A stretch of 64,000 bases of DNA from Rana temporaria (GCF_905171775.1 NC_053490.1:33812006-33876005), one strand, 5' to 3'; positions 22,063-33,898 are shown, counted from the stretch's first letter. Numbers and translations are program-made. Notes: a model not told the origin generated them from the letters alone.

Positions 22063-22649
22063 AGTGGATGTAAAGCCACTCTCATCCTAACTCCTGCCAT
22101 AGTGCTGATCTATAAGGATATAGATGTCTCCTGCATGTATCCTCACCTGTCAAATGTCTCCCCTCTGTCTGTTATAAGAACTGAAAAACTGCAGATTCTG
22201 TGGGTGGATCTGTTGTCTGGAGCTCGGTGGGTGGAGTCGTGATGTCAGTAGACTCCCCGCCCACCTCTACACTCCCCTTGTCAACATGCATTTTTTCCTG
22301 TGTATTCCTTACACTAAATTCTGCTATGATCACTAACATCCAGTCAAAATCCAGAAAAGTAACCACATGACTTCAGAGTGGGGGTGGGAATTAACAAATA
22401 ATGCCTGTCTCCAAGCTAGTGGATGAGATATGTAAATAACCAGTCACTCACAGCAAGGGGGGCGGAATGGACTAAGGGTTTTCAATGTAAGACCGTTTTA
22501 TTTCACTGAACAATAAAAGAGGATTGCTCGGAGCTGGATTAACTCTGTGTGGCAAGACTGGGCACAGAGGATAGGAAATCTTTTACTGTGCATTGTGACA
22601 TCAAAATAATAATAATAATAAAAAAAATCGGGTTTACATCTTTACCACT
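22063..22649. mobile_element. TTAA-target MITE (AGTGGATGTAAAGCC ends)
   Basis: TTAA at 22059-22062 and 22650-22653. Ends AGTGGATGTAAAGCC and GGTTTACATCTTTACCACT are inverted. No product. Confidence 0.8.
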
Positions 22650-22653
22650 TTAA

Positions 22654-23165
22654 ATATTAGGCCACCGGTGCTATTAATGCAGGAATATACAGCACATGAC
22701 ATTATGGATATTGTCCACTAGATGGCGCAATGCATGCATACTGTTGTTGCCAGGATGAATGTTTGTCTAGCTCTGCAGATATGAGCACAGCCCAAATATT
22801 TATGGAATGAGGGCAATTCTGCTGTCACAAGCAAGAACCTGCAAGCTGGTGGTTTAGTAATCTGCTTTCATTGACTCTTCACAGGACACTACTCCAGGGC
22901 GACCTGGGTTCACAGGAAGTGGGTTGAATGATGCTGGCTATCAGATTGAGCCTGCGTACCCCATTGCAATCAGTGGTTCCTCCTACTGATCCCCTATGTT
23001 TATACAGGGTGCAGTACTGATGTACAGGTCAGCAGGGGGAACCAGTGAGCACTGCGGGGGACACAGGAGGTCCAGACATGTTGGTTTCTTTATAGAAATC
23101 AGACGGCAATTGTTTGATCATTCTTGAATGGTGCAACGTTTTTGTATTTTTCTTTATAGGGGTGC
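22654..23165. other. Unique-looking sequence; one CTCF-like word
   Basis: No gene or repeat recognised. CCACTAGATGGCGC at 22715-22728 is close to the CTCF core consensus. Confidence 0.35.
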
Positions 23166-23887
23166 CGTATATACTCAAGTATAAACCCACTTTTTCAGCA
23201 AATTTTTTATGCTGAAAAAGCCCCCCTAGGCTTATACTCGAGTCTCCCGCTGTGTCATGCTGTCTTAACCGTAGTCCAACCGGGTGTACTGCGCATGCGC
23301 GAGCGCGTCCACGAGAACGTCTTTCTCGGTGTGTCAGCGCGGCGGCTAGTGAAGTTGGTGTATTCGATTGGTTGACGACGTGCAGCAGAAAGACGTTCTG
23401 GTGGACGCGCTCACGCATGCGCAGTACACCCGACTGCAGTTGCATGACACAGCGGGAGATCAAAGGTACATGATGCTGCAGATGGGCACAGTGAGGCTGC
23501 AGGTGGGCACAGTGAGGCTGCAGATGGGCACAGTGAGGCTGAAAATGGGTACAATGAGGCTCCAAATGGGTACAATGAGGCTTCAAATGGGCACAGCGAA
23601 GCTAAAAATGGGCACAGTGAAGCTAAAAAAGGACACAGTGAGGCTGCAGATGGGCACAGTGAGGCTAAAAATGGGCACAATGAAGCTAAAAATGGGCACA
23701 GTGACGCTGCAGATGGGCACAGCGAGGCTGCAGATGGGCATTGTTGACCCTCTTTTCTACTTACAGTAGCTGCTGCATTTCCCACCCTAGGCTTATACTC
23801 GAGTCAATACGTTTTCCCATTTTTTTGTGGTAATATTAGGTGCCTCGGGTTATATTCGGGTTGGCTTATACTTGAGTATATACTGTA
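23166..23887. mobile_element. MITE with TATACTCAAGTATA ends and internal minisatellite
   Basis: Left CCGTATATACTCAAGTATA and right TATACTTGAGTATATACTG are inverted. A second inner inverted block, GGCTTATACTCGAGT, occurs at 23229 and 23790. The interior carries the 21-bp array at 23470-23750. Ends of this type suggest a Tc1/mariner MITE, but the TA duplication is not decisive. Confidence 0.65.
23470..23750. repeat. 21-bp minisatellite (AGGCTGCAGATGGGCACAGTG)
   Basis: About 13 units, with AAAATGGG and AAGCTAAAA variants. Frames of 124-133 codons on both strands result from the 21-bp period and are not genes. Confidence 0.92.
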
Positions 23888-24090
23888 TTTTTTTTATATA
23901 CATTTATAAATTGCTGACTGGGTTCTAAAAGGGAGGGGGAGCAATTATCTGAAATGTTTTTACCATTTTTATGTTTTTTGAAGCCATATAGCACATCAGG
24001 GGGGGGGGGGATAACAGCAGTATTTGTAATTTAAATAGCATTATACAATAAGTGGGTGTATTGTTTTTTTTCTTTTATAAAATTGCACCA

Positions 24091-24229
24091 TTATTAGGCT
24101 ATTTTCTCTCCAGGTCAAATGAAATACACATTTTCTAGGATCAGCAGTTCCATCTAGTGGCCATAAAGCTGTATTGTCCTCATTAACGCTATAAGCAATG
24201 TTCAAACTAAAGAGAGAATAGCCTAATAA
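24091..24229. mobile_element. Small MITE, TTAGGCTATTTTCTCTC ends
   Basis: TTATTAGGCTATTTTCTCTC and AGAGAGAATAGCCTAATAA are inverted over ~140 bp. It contains CCATCTAGTGGCCA (reverse CTCF-like). Confidence 0.6.
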
Positions 24230-24359
24230 CATTCGATTTTGCCTTCACTCGCACAGAAAGAATTGACATGCAGTTTCACGGGATAAATGGCTCAGCATAA
24301 ACTAAAATGCCCCCCCTGATCTTATCTGATTATTATAACAATTGAAATAATGGTCAGCT

Positions 24360-24738
24360 GTTAAAGTGGACCTGTGCTGTAGGAAATGTATAAGCGACCA
24401 TTGCTGACCACATTCTGAAAATGCTAGTTGCCTGGCTGTCACGATTGCTGATGTGGCATTCTGTCTGCATCTGCAGTCTTGTTCCAGCTCACAAAGTACT
24501 GACGCCAGATGTTAAATATATATATATATATATAGATCGCTGCAACTAGGAAGCCTGCCAACATCCACGTTAGAGGCACTGCGAGATGACATCTTTGCCA
24601 AGCTGGAACCACAACGTCCAAGCAAGAAAAGGTCTAGACAGCGATGACCAGGCAAATGGCATTTTCAAGTGTGATCAGCAATGACATTCATTGTGATTTG
24701 TTCAGGAGAGACCTGTATTTATGTAGCCTCTCTAGTGT
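24360..24738. other. Unassigned, with TTAAAGTGGACCTG fragment and short (TA)n
   Basis: A MITE-like left end TTAAAGTGGACCTGTGC at about 24360, a TA run at 24517-24533 and otherwise unassigned sequence. No gene. Confidence 0.35.
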
Positions 24739-25407
24739 AGGGTTGCCACCTCATCCCTTTAATCCAGGACACATATTAATTACACAGGTTCTGTGGTTGA
24801 TTAAGGTGGTAATTAAACTCACTTGGTGCCTTATCTGCATTAACCACTTAAGACCCGGACCATTATGCAGGTAAAGGACCTGGCCAGTTTTTGCGATTCG
24901 GCACTGCGTCGCTTTAACTGACAATTGCGCGGTCATGCGACGTGGCTCCCAAACAAAATTGGCGTCCTTTTTTTCCCACAAATAGAGCTTTCTTTTGGTC
25001 TTTTTTATTTTTTGCGCTATAAACAAAAATAGAGCGACAATTCTGAAAAAAAATGCAATATTTTTTACTTTTTTCTATAATAAATATCCCCCAAAAATAT
25101 ATAAAAAAAATGTTTTCCTCATTTTAGGCCGATACGTATTCTTCTAAATATTTTTGTTAAAAAAATCGCAATAAGCGTTTATTGATTGGCTTGCGCAAAG
25201 GTTATAGCGTTTACAAAATAGGGGATAGTTTTCATTTTTTTTTTACTAGTAATGGCGGCGATCATCGATTTTTTTTTCGTGACTGCGACATTATGGCGGA
25301 CACATCGGACACTTTTGACACATTTTTGGGACCATTGTCATTTTCACAGGGAAAAGTGCTATAAAAATGCATTGTTACTGTGAAAATGACACTGGCAGTG
25401 AAGGGGT

Positions 25408-25426
25408 CAACCACTAGGGGGCGCTA
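25408..25426 (+). promoter_or_regulatory. CTCF-like site in element H copy 1
   Basis: CAACCACTAGGGGGCGCTA fits the vertebrate CTCF core (CCACTAGGGGGCGCTA). The same word occurs in H copy 4 at 55166-55184. Binding is untested. Confidence 0.55.
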
Positions 25427-25777
25427 AGGGGTTAAGTATGCCCTAAGGGAGTGATTCTAACTGTAGAGGAGTGTGGCTGTAGGCGTGACGTCACTGATCA
25501 GGGAACAGACGATCAGTGACACTGCCACACAGAAGAACGGGGAAGGTGTGTTTACACTCACTTCTCCCCGTTCTTCAGCTCCTGTGACCCGATCGCGGGA
25601 CACCGGTGGTAATGGGGTCCGCGGGTCCCGCGGGTGTGGTCACGGAGCTTCTGACGGGGTCGCGAGCGTGCGTGCGCCGGCGTCCCACGGCTGGGCTCTC
25701 AAAGGCGACGTACATGTACGTGCCTGTGCCCAGCCGTGCCATTCTGCCGACATATATCGGCGTTAGGCGGTGCTTAA

Positions 25778-26246
25778 AGGGGTGTTCCAGACTTTTTTTA
25801 AGTTTATTAAAAGTCAGCAGCTACAAAAAGTGTAGCTGCTGGCTTTTAATAAACAGACACTTGCTCCACGGTTCCAGCGACGCACCGGCCAGGGCTCCGC
25901 TCCTCGCCCCCCCCTCGCTGGCCGGCGTCTTCATTCCTAGTGTGGGCACCCGGCAGTGACAGCTTTCGGCTTCAGGGCCCGGCACCCACTGTGCATGCTT
26001 GAGCGGCACTGCGCATGCGCGAGCGGCGCGGCGACGTCCGATTGGACAGGCGCTCACCTACAGGGAGGGGCTGCAATAAGGCGATTAAGCTAATTGCCTT
26101 ACCAGCCCCTCGGCGGAAGGAGGAAGTGGGACAGGAAGTTCCCTTCTCCTGAAGCCCCCACTCCAAAAAAAATGACATGCCAAATGTGGCATGTAAGGGG
26201 GAAGGAGTGGATTAAGCAGAAGTTCTATTTTTAGGTGGAACTCCGC
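25778..26246. mobile_element. TTAA-target MITE family G, copy 3, innermost
   Basis: TTAA at 25774-25777 and 26247-26250. Ends AGGGGTGTTCCAGAC and GGTGGAACTCCGC. Rejoining across one TTAA restores the normal CTTAAGTGGTTAA end of the H element, which proves the insertion order. Confidence 0.88.
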
Positions 26247-26347
26247 TTAAGTGGTTAAACCAGTATAACTCAGAACCTGTGTAATTAATGTGTCCTGGAT
26301 TAAAGGGATGAGGTGGCAACCCTATGAGCAGGTGATATGTTCACCAC

Positions 26348-27421
26348 CAGTGGCGGTGCGTCCATAGAGGGCGTTGGAACGCCGCCCCCTCTGGCTCTCG
26401 CACCGCCACTGATTACAATACATAGATTCATGCATTGCATGAATCTATGTATTGTTCCCGCTGCCGCTGACTATTCAGATGGCCGGCCGGATGGTGAGCG
26501 CCGGCCATCTGAATAACGGCAGCTGGTTGGCTGTGTGGAAGTGCTTTTCAAAGCCAGCGGCTAGACTTTCCGATTACAGCCCTCAAGCTGTATTCGGCTT
26601 CCAGATACTTATCCAAGGGACGTGCGGGGGGTGCGTTCCTTGGATAACACTGACAGGCGTCTCAGCCAATCAGGTTCACCGGTCCAGGTTACCGGTAACC
26701 TGATTGGCTGAAGCGTCATCAAGGGCGGGAGAAGACATCGAGGGACGTGGAAGGAGGATGGCCGACCCCAGAAAGGTAAGTGCCGGGGAGGGGCATTTTA
26801 CAGGGCACAGCGGCACAGTGACAGTGGCGACAATGGGCACAGTGGCGACAATGGTCACAGTGACAGTGGCATCAATTGGCACCGTGGCGACATTTGGCAC
26901 AGTGACAGTGGCATCAATTGGCACAGTGGCGACAATGGGCACAGTGGCGACAATTAAAGGGCACAGTGGCATCAATTGGCACAGTGGTGACAATTAAAGG
27001 GCACAGTGGCACAGTGGCGACAATTGGCACAGTGGCGACAATTGATGGGCACAGTGGCTGCGTTTGATGGCATGGCACATTGGTGAAAATCGATGGCACA
27101 GTGGCTGCGTTTGATGGCATGGCACAGTGGCGACAATTGATGGGCACAGTGACTGCGTTTGATGGCATGGCACAGCGGTGACAATTGATGGCACAGTGGC
27201 TGCGTTTGATGGCATGGCACAGTGGTGACAATTGATGGCACAGTGGCTGCGTTTGAAGGCATGGCACAGCGGTGACAATTGATGGCACAGTGGCTGCGTT
27301 TGATGGCATGGCACAGTGGCTGCATTTGATGGGCACAGTGAGGCTGCAATTGTTTCTTTTTTTTTTTCGTTTGTTTTTTCGTTTGCACCCCTCCAAAAAT
27401 TTTGAGCACCAGCCGCCACTG
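26348..27421. mobile_element. hAT-like element with internal minisatellite, copy 1
   Basis: Starts CAGTGGCGG and ends CCGCCACTG (inner right end TTTTGAGCACCAGCCG), flanked by perfect 8-bp duplications TTCACCAC (26340-26347 and 27422-27429). An internal hairpin uses TTCAGATGGCCGGCC and GGCCATCTGAA. It carries a variable GGCACAGTGGCGACAAT / GGCACAGTGGCTGCGTTTGA array (26810-27340). No transposase is present. A second, inverted copy begins at 63318. Confidence 0.92.
26805..27345. repeat. Minisatellite of GGCACAGTGGC units
   Basis: Short units (about 18 bp, CACAGTGGCGACAATGGG) grade into longer ones (about 45 bp, with GCTGCGTTTGATGGCATGGC). Minus frames of 105-182 codons (Cys/His/Pro-rich) are artefacts. 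Confidence 0.92.
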
Positions 27422-27429
27422 TTCACCAC

Positions 27430-28340
27430 CAGATTTAAACCCACGATTGGCATGCAATGCACAGGATTGTGACACGGTAGTACAGCAATTAGAGGTTTAA
27501 ATCATGTGTGAGGAGGCGACACTGTGCCGGTGATCTTTGACTCCTCCCACGTTCTTCTTGGTAATTGATAACCACTGTTTTGTTTTTATTTTTTGCGATT
27601 TAAATGTAAAGGATGACAAATTTTTCAAAAAAATATATATATTTTTTTTACTTTCTGCTATAAAACATATCCAATCATGTCTCCATGAATTTAGGGCACA
27701 TTTTATTTTGTTATATGTCTTAGGTAAAAAAAAAAAAAATCTCAATAAGTGTATATTATGTGCTTTGTGTGAAAGTTGTAGCTTCTGCTATAGATTCTGG
27801 AATTTTGATCAGTGCTAATACTATACACGGTCACTGTACTAATGACATTGGCTCTGAAGGGGTTAACATCAAGGGGCAATCAAGGGGTTTAATGTGTGCC
27901 TAACTGTGTAATATGTGAAGCTGCTACTAAGTGATTTTGCTGTTTTTTAATCAAAATAAAATAATTAAAAAAACAGCAAGATCTTCTGTCCATGTTTCCG
28001 AGCTCTGTGTTGTTTACAACACAGAGCTCCCTTCCCTGAATGATGTAGCCAATCCGCGGGTCCCGCCGCGATCAATCATTGGCTGGGACCCGCTGATCAG
28101 TTTATGCTGTAACAAATCACAGCACAGCTGGGGCATCGGGCGTGCACGCCCCCTACCTGGAAGCACTGATCACCTACCAGGTACGTGATCCAGTGCAGAG
28201 CGGCTGCCCTGCAGTAGTATATCTGGCGGTTGGAAAGTGGTTGTACAGTAGGTAATAACACCAGGGGTAGTTGATCCAGGGGATATCCAATTGCCTTCAG
28301 GAGATCAGGAAATATTTTTTTCCCCCACCAGATAATGCTT
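27430..28340. other. Old H-like repeat remnants, no gene
   Basis: Segments such as GGGGTTAACATCAAGGGG and CCGAGCTCTGTGTTG / CAACACAGAGCTC (inverted) resemble non-autonomous DNA transposon interiors. Ends are unclear. Confidence 0.4.
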
Positions 28341-28346
28341 TATTGC

Positions 28347-29180
28347 AGGGCTCGACAAATCCCGGTCGCCAGGTCGCCATGGCGACTAGAAATAGGGTCC
28401 TGGCGACTTGGCTTGCAAGGGGGGCAAAAAGAAAAAAGAAAAAGATTTTTATTTATTTTTTGTGAGCTGGCGCCATCTGGTGGTGGCCGTTGGTATTACA
28501 AGTTAAACAGCAATTCTAATGTCATTTTTCACTATTTTCACTGCCATCTTCTTCCCTCTAATTAGAACCCCCAAACATTATATATATTTTTTATCCTAAC
28601 ACCCTAGAGAATAAAATGGCGATCGTTGCAATACTTTCTGCCACGCCGTATTTGCGCAGCGGTCTTACAAGTGCACTTTATTTGGGAAAAAATTACACCT
28701 TTTTTTAAATTAAAAAATAAGACAACAGTAAAGTTATCCCCGTTTTTTTTAATATTATGAAAGATAATGTTACGCCGAGTAAATTCATACCCAACATGTC
28801 ACGCTTCAAAATTGCATCCGCTCGTGGAGTGCCGACAAACTTTTACCCTTTAAAATCTTCATAGGCGACGTTTAAAAAAATCTACAGGTTGCATGTTTTG
28901 AGTTACAGAGGAGGTCTAGGGCTAGAATTATTGCTCTCGCTCTACCAATCGCGGCGATACCTCACATGTGTGGTTTGAACACCATTTACATATGCGGGCG
29001 CTGCTCACGTATGCGTTCGCTCGTCGGGACGGGGTGCGTTTTCTGGCTCCTAACTTTGGGTTTTTGCCTTCCTCTGAATCAGCTGTGGGTATAGGGCTAC
29101 AGTATGTACTGTATGTAGAGGTTTACTATTTATTTCTTTTTTTTACTATTGATTGGACTTTTTTGTAACCTAACTATGTT
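28347..29180. other. Dispersed repeat starting GGGCTCGACAAATCCCGG, no gene
   Basis: Contains CGCCAGGTCGCCATGGCGAC, which I associate with a dispersed frog repeat, and a long AT-rich interior. GGCGCCATCTGGTGGTGG at 28463-28480 is CTCF-like in reverse. No coding support. Confidence 0.4.
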
Positions 29181-29627
29181 CCTCAGTCCATAACTAAACA
29201 AAATGTTTTGGCAACTTTAAGTTGGGTGGCACCTGGTCGCGTTGTTGCGGACAGAAGGGTGTCAGATCTCGCCTACACGTGAGTCTACATAACAACCTCT
29301 GCCAAGTCATCAGGCACATGGTGGTAAGTGGGACACAATAGGACACTCAGCTCTCCGAAGCATCGCCACATTCCACACCAAGCTAAACCAATATTGACTT
29401 CATTCCACAGATCAGCAGAATTCCGTGCCCGCTGTTCAAACATCAACGTCTGATGGCCAGAAAATAACCACTACCAACCCACTGAACCCAGGAACATAAG
29501 CTGTTTGTAAAGGGGGGTTCGGGAAGTGCTAATAGGGGCCGACCCTTTACTTTTACAGGAAACGCTACCTAGAGTGATTGGTAGGTGAATGGTACAGAAT
29601 TGCACCCAGTCACTGATCTTCCGTGGG
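29181..29627. other. Unassigned sequence
   Basis: No repeat or gene recognised. Confidence 0.3.
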
Positions 29628-32600
29628 AAGAGCCCCTATTACATTGGTGTCATTGGCTGAAGGGCCCCTATTACATTGGTGTCATTGGGTGAAGAGCCCC
29701 TATTACATTGGTGTCATTGGCTGAAGGGCCCCTATTACATTGGTGTCATTAGGTGAAGAGCCCCTATTACATTGGTGTCATTGGGTGAAGGGGTCCTATT
29801 ACATTGGTGTCATTGGGTGAAGGGCCCCTATTACATTGGTGTCATTGGCTGAAGGGGCCCTATTACATTGGTGTCATTGGGTGAAGAGCCCCTATTACAT
29901 TGGTGTCAGTGGGTGAAGAGCCCCTATTACATTGGTGTCATTGGGTGAAGGGCCCTATTACATTGGTGTCATTGGGTGAAGAGCCCCTATTACATTGGTG
30001 TCATTGGGTGAAGAGCCCCTATTACATTGGTGTCATTGGATGAAGAGCCCCTATTACATTGGTGTCATTGGGTGAAGAGCCCCTATTACATTGGTGTCAT
30101 TGGGTGAAGGGCCCCTATTACATTGGTGTCATTGGGTGAAGAGCCCCTATTACATTGGTGTCATTGGGTGAAGAGTCCCTATTACATTGGTGTCATTTGG
30201 TGAAGAGCCCCTATTACATTGGTGTCATTGGGTGAAGGGCCCCTATTACATTGGTGTCATTGGGTGAAGGGCCCCTATTACATTGGTGTCATTGGGTGAA
30301 GAGCCCCTATTACATTGGTGTCATTGGGTGAAGAGCCCCTATTACATTGGTGTCAGTGGGTGAAGAGCCCCTATTACATTGGTGTCATTGGGTGAAGAGC
30401 CCCTATTACATTGGTGTCATTGGGTGAAGGGCCCCTATTACATTGGTGTCATTGGGTGAAGAGCCCCTATTACATTGGTGTCATTGGATGAAGAGCCCCT
30501 ATTACATTGGTGTCATTGGGTGAAGAGCCCCTATTACATTGGTGTCATTGGCTGGAGGGGCCCTATTACATTGGTGTCATTGGGTGAAGGGCCCCTATTA
30601 CATTGGTGTCATTGGATGAAGGGCCCCTATTACATTGGTGTGAGTGGGTGAAGAGCCCCTATTACATTGGTGTCATTGGATGAAGAGCCCCTATTACATC
30701 TGTGTCATTGGGTGAAGGGGCCCTATTACATTGGTGTCATTGGGTGAAGAGCCCCTATTACATTGGTGTCATTGGGTGAAGAGCCCCTATTACATTGGTG
30801 TCATTGTGTGAAGAGCCCCTATTACATTGGTGTCATTGGGTGAAGGGCCCCTATTACATTGTTATCATTGGGTGAAGGGACTCTATTACATTGGTGTCAG
30901 TGGGTGAAGAGCCCCTATTACATTGGTGTCATTGGGTGAAGAGCCCCTATTACATTGGTGTCATTGGGTGAAGAGCCCCTATTACATTGGTGTCATTGGG
31001 TGAAGGGGCCCTATTACATTGGTGTCATTGGGTGAAGGGCCCCTATTACATTGGTGTCATTGGATGAAGGGCCCCTATTACATTGGTGTCAGTGGGTGAA
31101 GAGCCCCTATTACATTGGTGTCATTGGATGAAGAGCCCCTATTACATCGGTGTCATTGGGTGAAGGGGCCCTATTACATTGGTGTCATTGGGTGAAGAGC
31201 CCCTATTACATTGGTGTCATTGGGTGAAGAGCCCCTATTACATTGGTGTCATTGGGTGAAGGGCCCCTATTACATTGTTATCATTGGGTGAAGGGACTCT
31301 ATTACATTGGTGTCAGTGGGTGAAGAGCCCCTATTACATTGGTGTCATTGGGTGAAGAGCCCCTATTACATTGGTGTCATTGGGTGAAGGGCCCCTATTA
31401 CATTGGTGTCATTGGGTGAAGAGCCCCTATTACATTGGTGTCAGTGGGTGAAGGGCCCCTATTACATTGGTGTCATTGGGTGAAGAGCCCCTATTACATC
31501 GGTGTCATTGGGTGAAGAGCCCCTATTACATTGGTGTCATTGGGTGAAGAGCCCCTATTACATTGGTGTCAGTGGGTGAAGGGCCCCTATTACATTGGTG
31601 TCATTGGGTGAAGAGCCCCTATTACATCGGTGTCATTGGGTGAAGGGCCCCTATTACATCGGTGTCATTGGGTGAAGAGCCCCTATTACATTGGTGTCAG
31701 TGGGTGAAGAGCCCCTATTACATTGGTGTCATTGGGTGAAGAGCCCCTATTACATTGGTGTCATTGGGTGAAGAGCCCCTATTACATTGGTGTCATTGGG
31801 TGAAGGGGCCCTATTACATTGGTGTCATTGGGTGAAGGGCCCCTATTACATTGGTGTCATTGGATGAAGGGCCCCTATGACATTGGTGTCATTGGGTGAA
31901 GAGCCCCTATTACATTGGTGTCATTGGGTGAAGGGGCCCTATTACATTGGTGTCATTGGGTGAAGGGCCCCTATTACATTGGTGTCATTGGGTGAAGAGC
32001 CCCTATTACATTGGTGTCATTGGGTAAGAGCCCCTATTACATTGGTGTCATTGGGTGAAGAGCCCCTATTACATTGGTGTCATTGGGTGAAGAGCCCTAT
32101 TACATTGGTGTCATTGAGTGAAGAGCCACTATTACATTGGTGTCATTGGGTGAAGGGCCCTTATTACATTGGTGTCATTGGGTGAAGAGCCCCTGTTACA
32201 TTGGTGTCATTGGGTGAAGAGCCCCTATTACATTGGTGTCATTGGGTGAAGAGCCCCTATTACATTGGTGTCATTGGGTGAAGGGCCCATAATACCTTGG
32301 TGTTATTAAGTGAAGGGCTCCTTTTCATTGGCATCATTGGGTAAAGGGCCCCTATCCATTGGTATCATTAGATGAAAGACACCTATTACATTGGTGTCAT
32401 TGGGTGAAGAGCCCCTATTACATTGGTGTCAGTGGGTGAAGGGCCCCTATTACATTGGTGTCATTGGGTGAAGAGCCCCTATTACATCGGTGTCATTGGG
32501 TGAAGAGCCCCTATTACATTGGTGTCATTGGGTGAAGAGCCCCTATTACATTGGTGTCAGTGGGTGAAGGGCCCCTATTACATTGGTGTCATTGGGTGAA

Positions 32601-33451
32601 GAGCCCCTATTACATCGGTGTCATTGGGTGAAGGGCCCCTATTACATCGGTGTCATTGGGTGAAGAGCCCCTATTACATTGGTGTCAGTGGGTGAAGAGC
32701 CCCTATTACATTGGTGTCATTGGGTGAAGAGCCCCTATTACATTGGTGTCATTGGGTGAAGAGCCCCTATTACATTGGTGTCATTGGGTGAAGGGGCCCT
32801 ATTACATTGGTGTCATTGGGTGAAGGGCCCCTATTACATTGGTGTCATTGGATGAAGGGCCCCTATGACATTGGTGTCATTGGGTGAAGAGCCCCTATTA
32901 CATTGGTGTCATTGGGTGAAGGGGCCCTATTACATTGGTGTCATTGGGTGAAGGGCCCCTATTACATTGGTGTCATTGGGTGAAGAGCCCCTATTACATT
33001 GGTGTCATTGGGTAAGAGCCCCTATTACATTGGTGTCATTGGGTGAAGAGCCCCTATTACATTGGTGTCATTGGGTGAAGAGCCCTATTACATTGGTGTC
33101 ATTGAGTGAAGAGCCACTATTACATTGGTGTCATTGGGTGAAGAGCCCTTATTACATTGGTGTCATTGGGTGAAGAGCCCCTGTTACATTGGTGTCATTG
33201 GGTGAAGGGCCCCTATTACATTGGTGTCATTGGGTGAAGGGCCCATAATACCTTGGTGTTATTAAGTGAAGGGCTCCTTTTCATTGGCATCATTGGGTAA
33301 AGGGCCCCTATCCATTGGTATCATTAGATGAAAGACACCTATTACATTGGTGTCAGTGGGTGAAGAGCACCTATTACATTGGTGTCATTGGGTGAAGGGC
33401 CCCTATTACATTGGTGTCATTGGGTGAAGGGCCCCTATTCATTGGTATCAC
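29628..33451. repeat. 32-bp minisatellite, about 119 units
   Basis: Unit ATTACATTGGTGTCATTGGG plus TGAAGAGCCCCT. Rare variants mark larger duplications: GTTATCATTGGG plus GGGACTC recurs 416 bp apart (30861 and 31277), and CCCATAATACCTTGG recurs 956 bp apart (32286 and 33242). Short frames are artefacts. Confidence 0.95.
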
Positions 33452-33898
33452 TGGAAAAAGGAACACAATTTATTGATGGTCAGTGGTTGCTTTTCCTAAA
33501 ACAGGGGCACCTCTGGACAAAGGGTTACACCGATACCAAGTAATTTCATGTGTACTCGTGAAAATTATCCCGATATCCAAAAGTGATACCTTTTTCGGTG
33601 CAATTTTAGTTCATACACAATGAATGGGCTTAAATTGCACTGCAAAGAATCGCATTCCATATGAACAGGAACGCGGTACAATTCCTGTCCTAATCGCATG
33701 CGTTTTCCGGCACCGCTCCTGTGTGAACCCAGGCTTGTCATAGTGATTTCAGCCTGGGTTCACACTGATGCGGTGCGGGAAACCGCATGCGATTAGGACA
33801 CCGCATTCCTGTACAAATTGCATGGGACTCTTTGCATTGTGATTTGAGCCCCTTTACTTTGTATGAGCTTCGCACCACATAGGTAAAGATACTCATAG
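33452..33898. mobile_element. Hairpin MITE remnant, CCTGGGTTCACACTG core
   Basis: CCTAATCGCATGCG and GTGTGAACCCAGGCT (about 33689-33736) are inverted at 33757-33800 (AGCCTGGGTTCACAC, CGCATGCGATTAGG). Flanks 33452-33640 are unassigned. Confidence 0.6.

Larger units (their letters stand above)
24844..26254. mobile_element. TTAACCACTTAAG element family H, copy 1, middle level
   Basis: Ends CCACTTAAGACCCGGACC and CTTAAGTGG, flanked by TTAA (24840-24843 and 26255-26258). The interior (GCGATTCGGCACTGCGTCGC, CTATAAACAAAAATAGAGCG, GGGACCATTGTCATTTTCAC) matches 37430-38384 and 53860-55378. CAACCACTAGGGGGCGCTA at 25408-25426 is CTCF-like. It is interrupted by a G-family MITE. Confidence 0.85.
24740..26322. 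mobile_element. Outer MITE of a three-level nest
   Basis: Left GGGTTGCCACCTCATCCC then TTTAATCCAGGACACAT, and right ATGTGTCCTGGATTAAAG then GGATGAGGTGGCAACCC, are long inverted repeats. TA lies on both sides (24738-24739 and 26323-26324). It is interrupted by 24844-26254. Confidence 0.85.

Noticed and set aside
26676..27475. Minus-strand Cys/His-rich frames resembling zinc fingers
   Set aside because: No C2H2 or other finger spacing. They are translations of the GGCACAGTGG minisatellite, repeated at 63320-63730.
29628..33451. Regular repeats that could suggest a CRISPR array
   Set aside because: Units are continuous 32-bp copies without unique spacers, in a eukaryotic repeat landscape.
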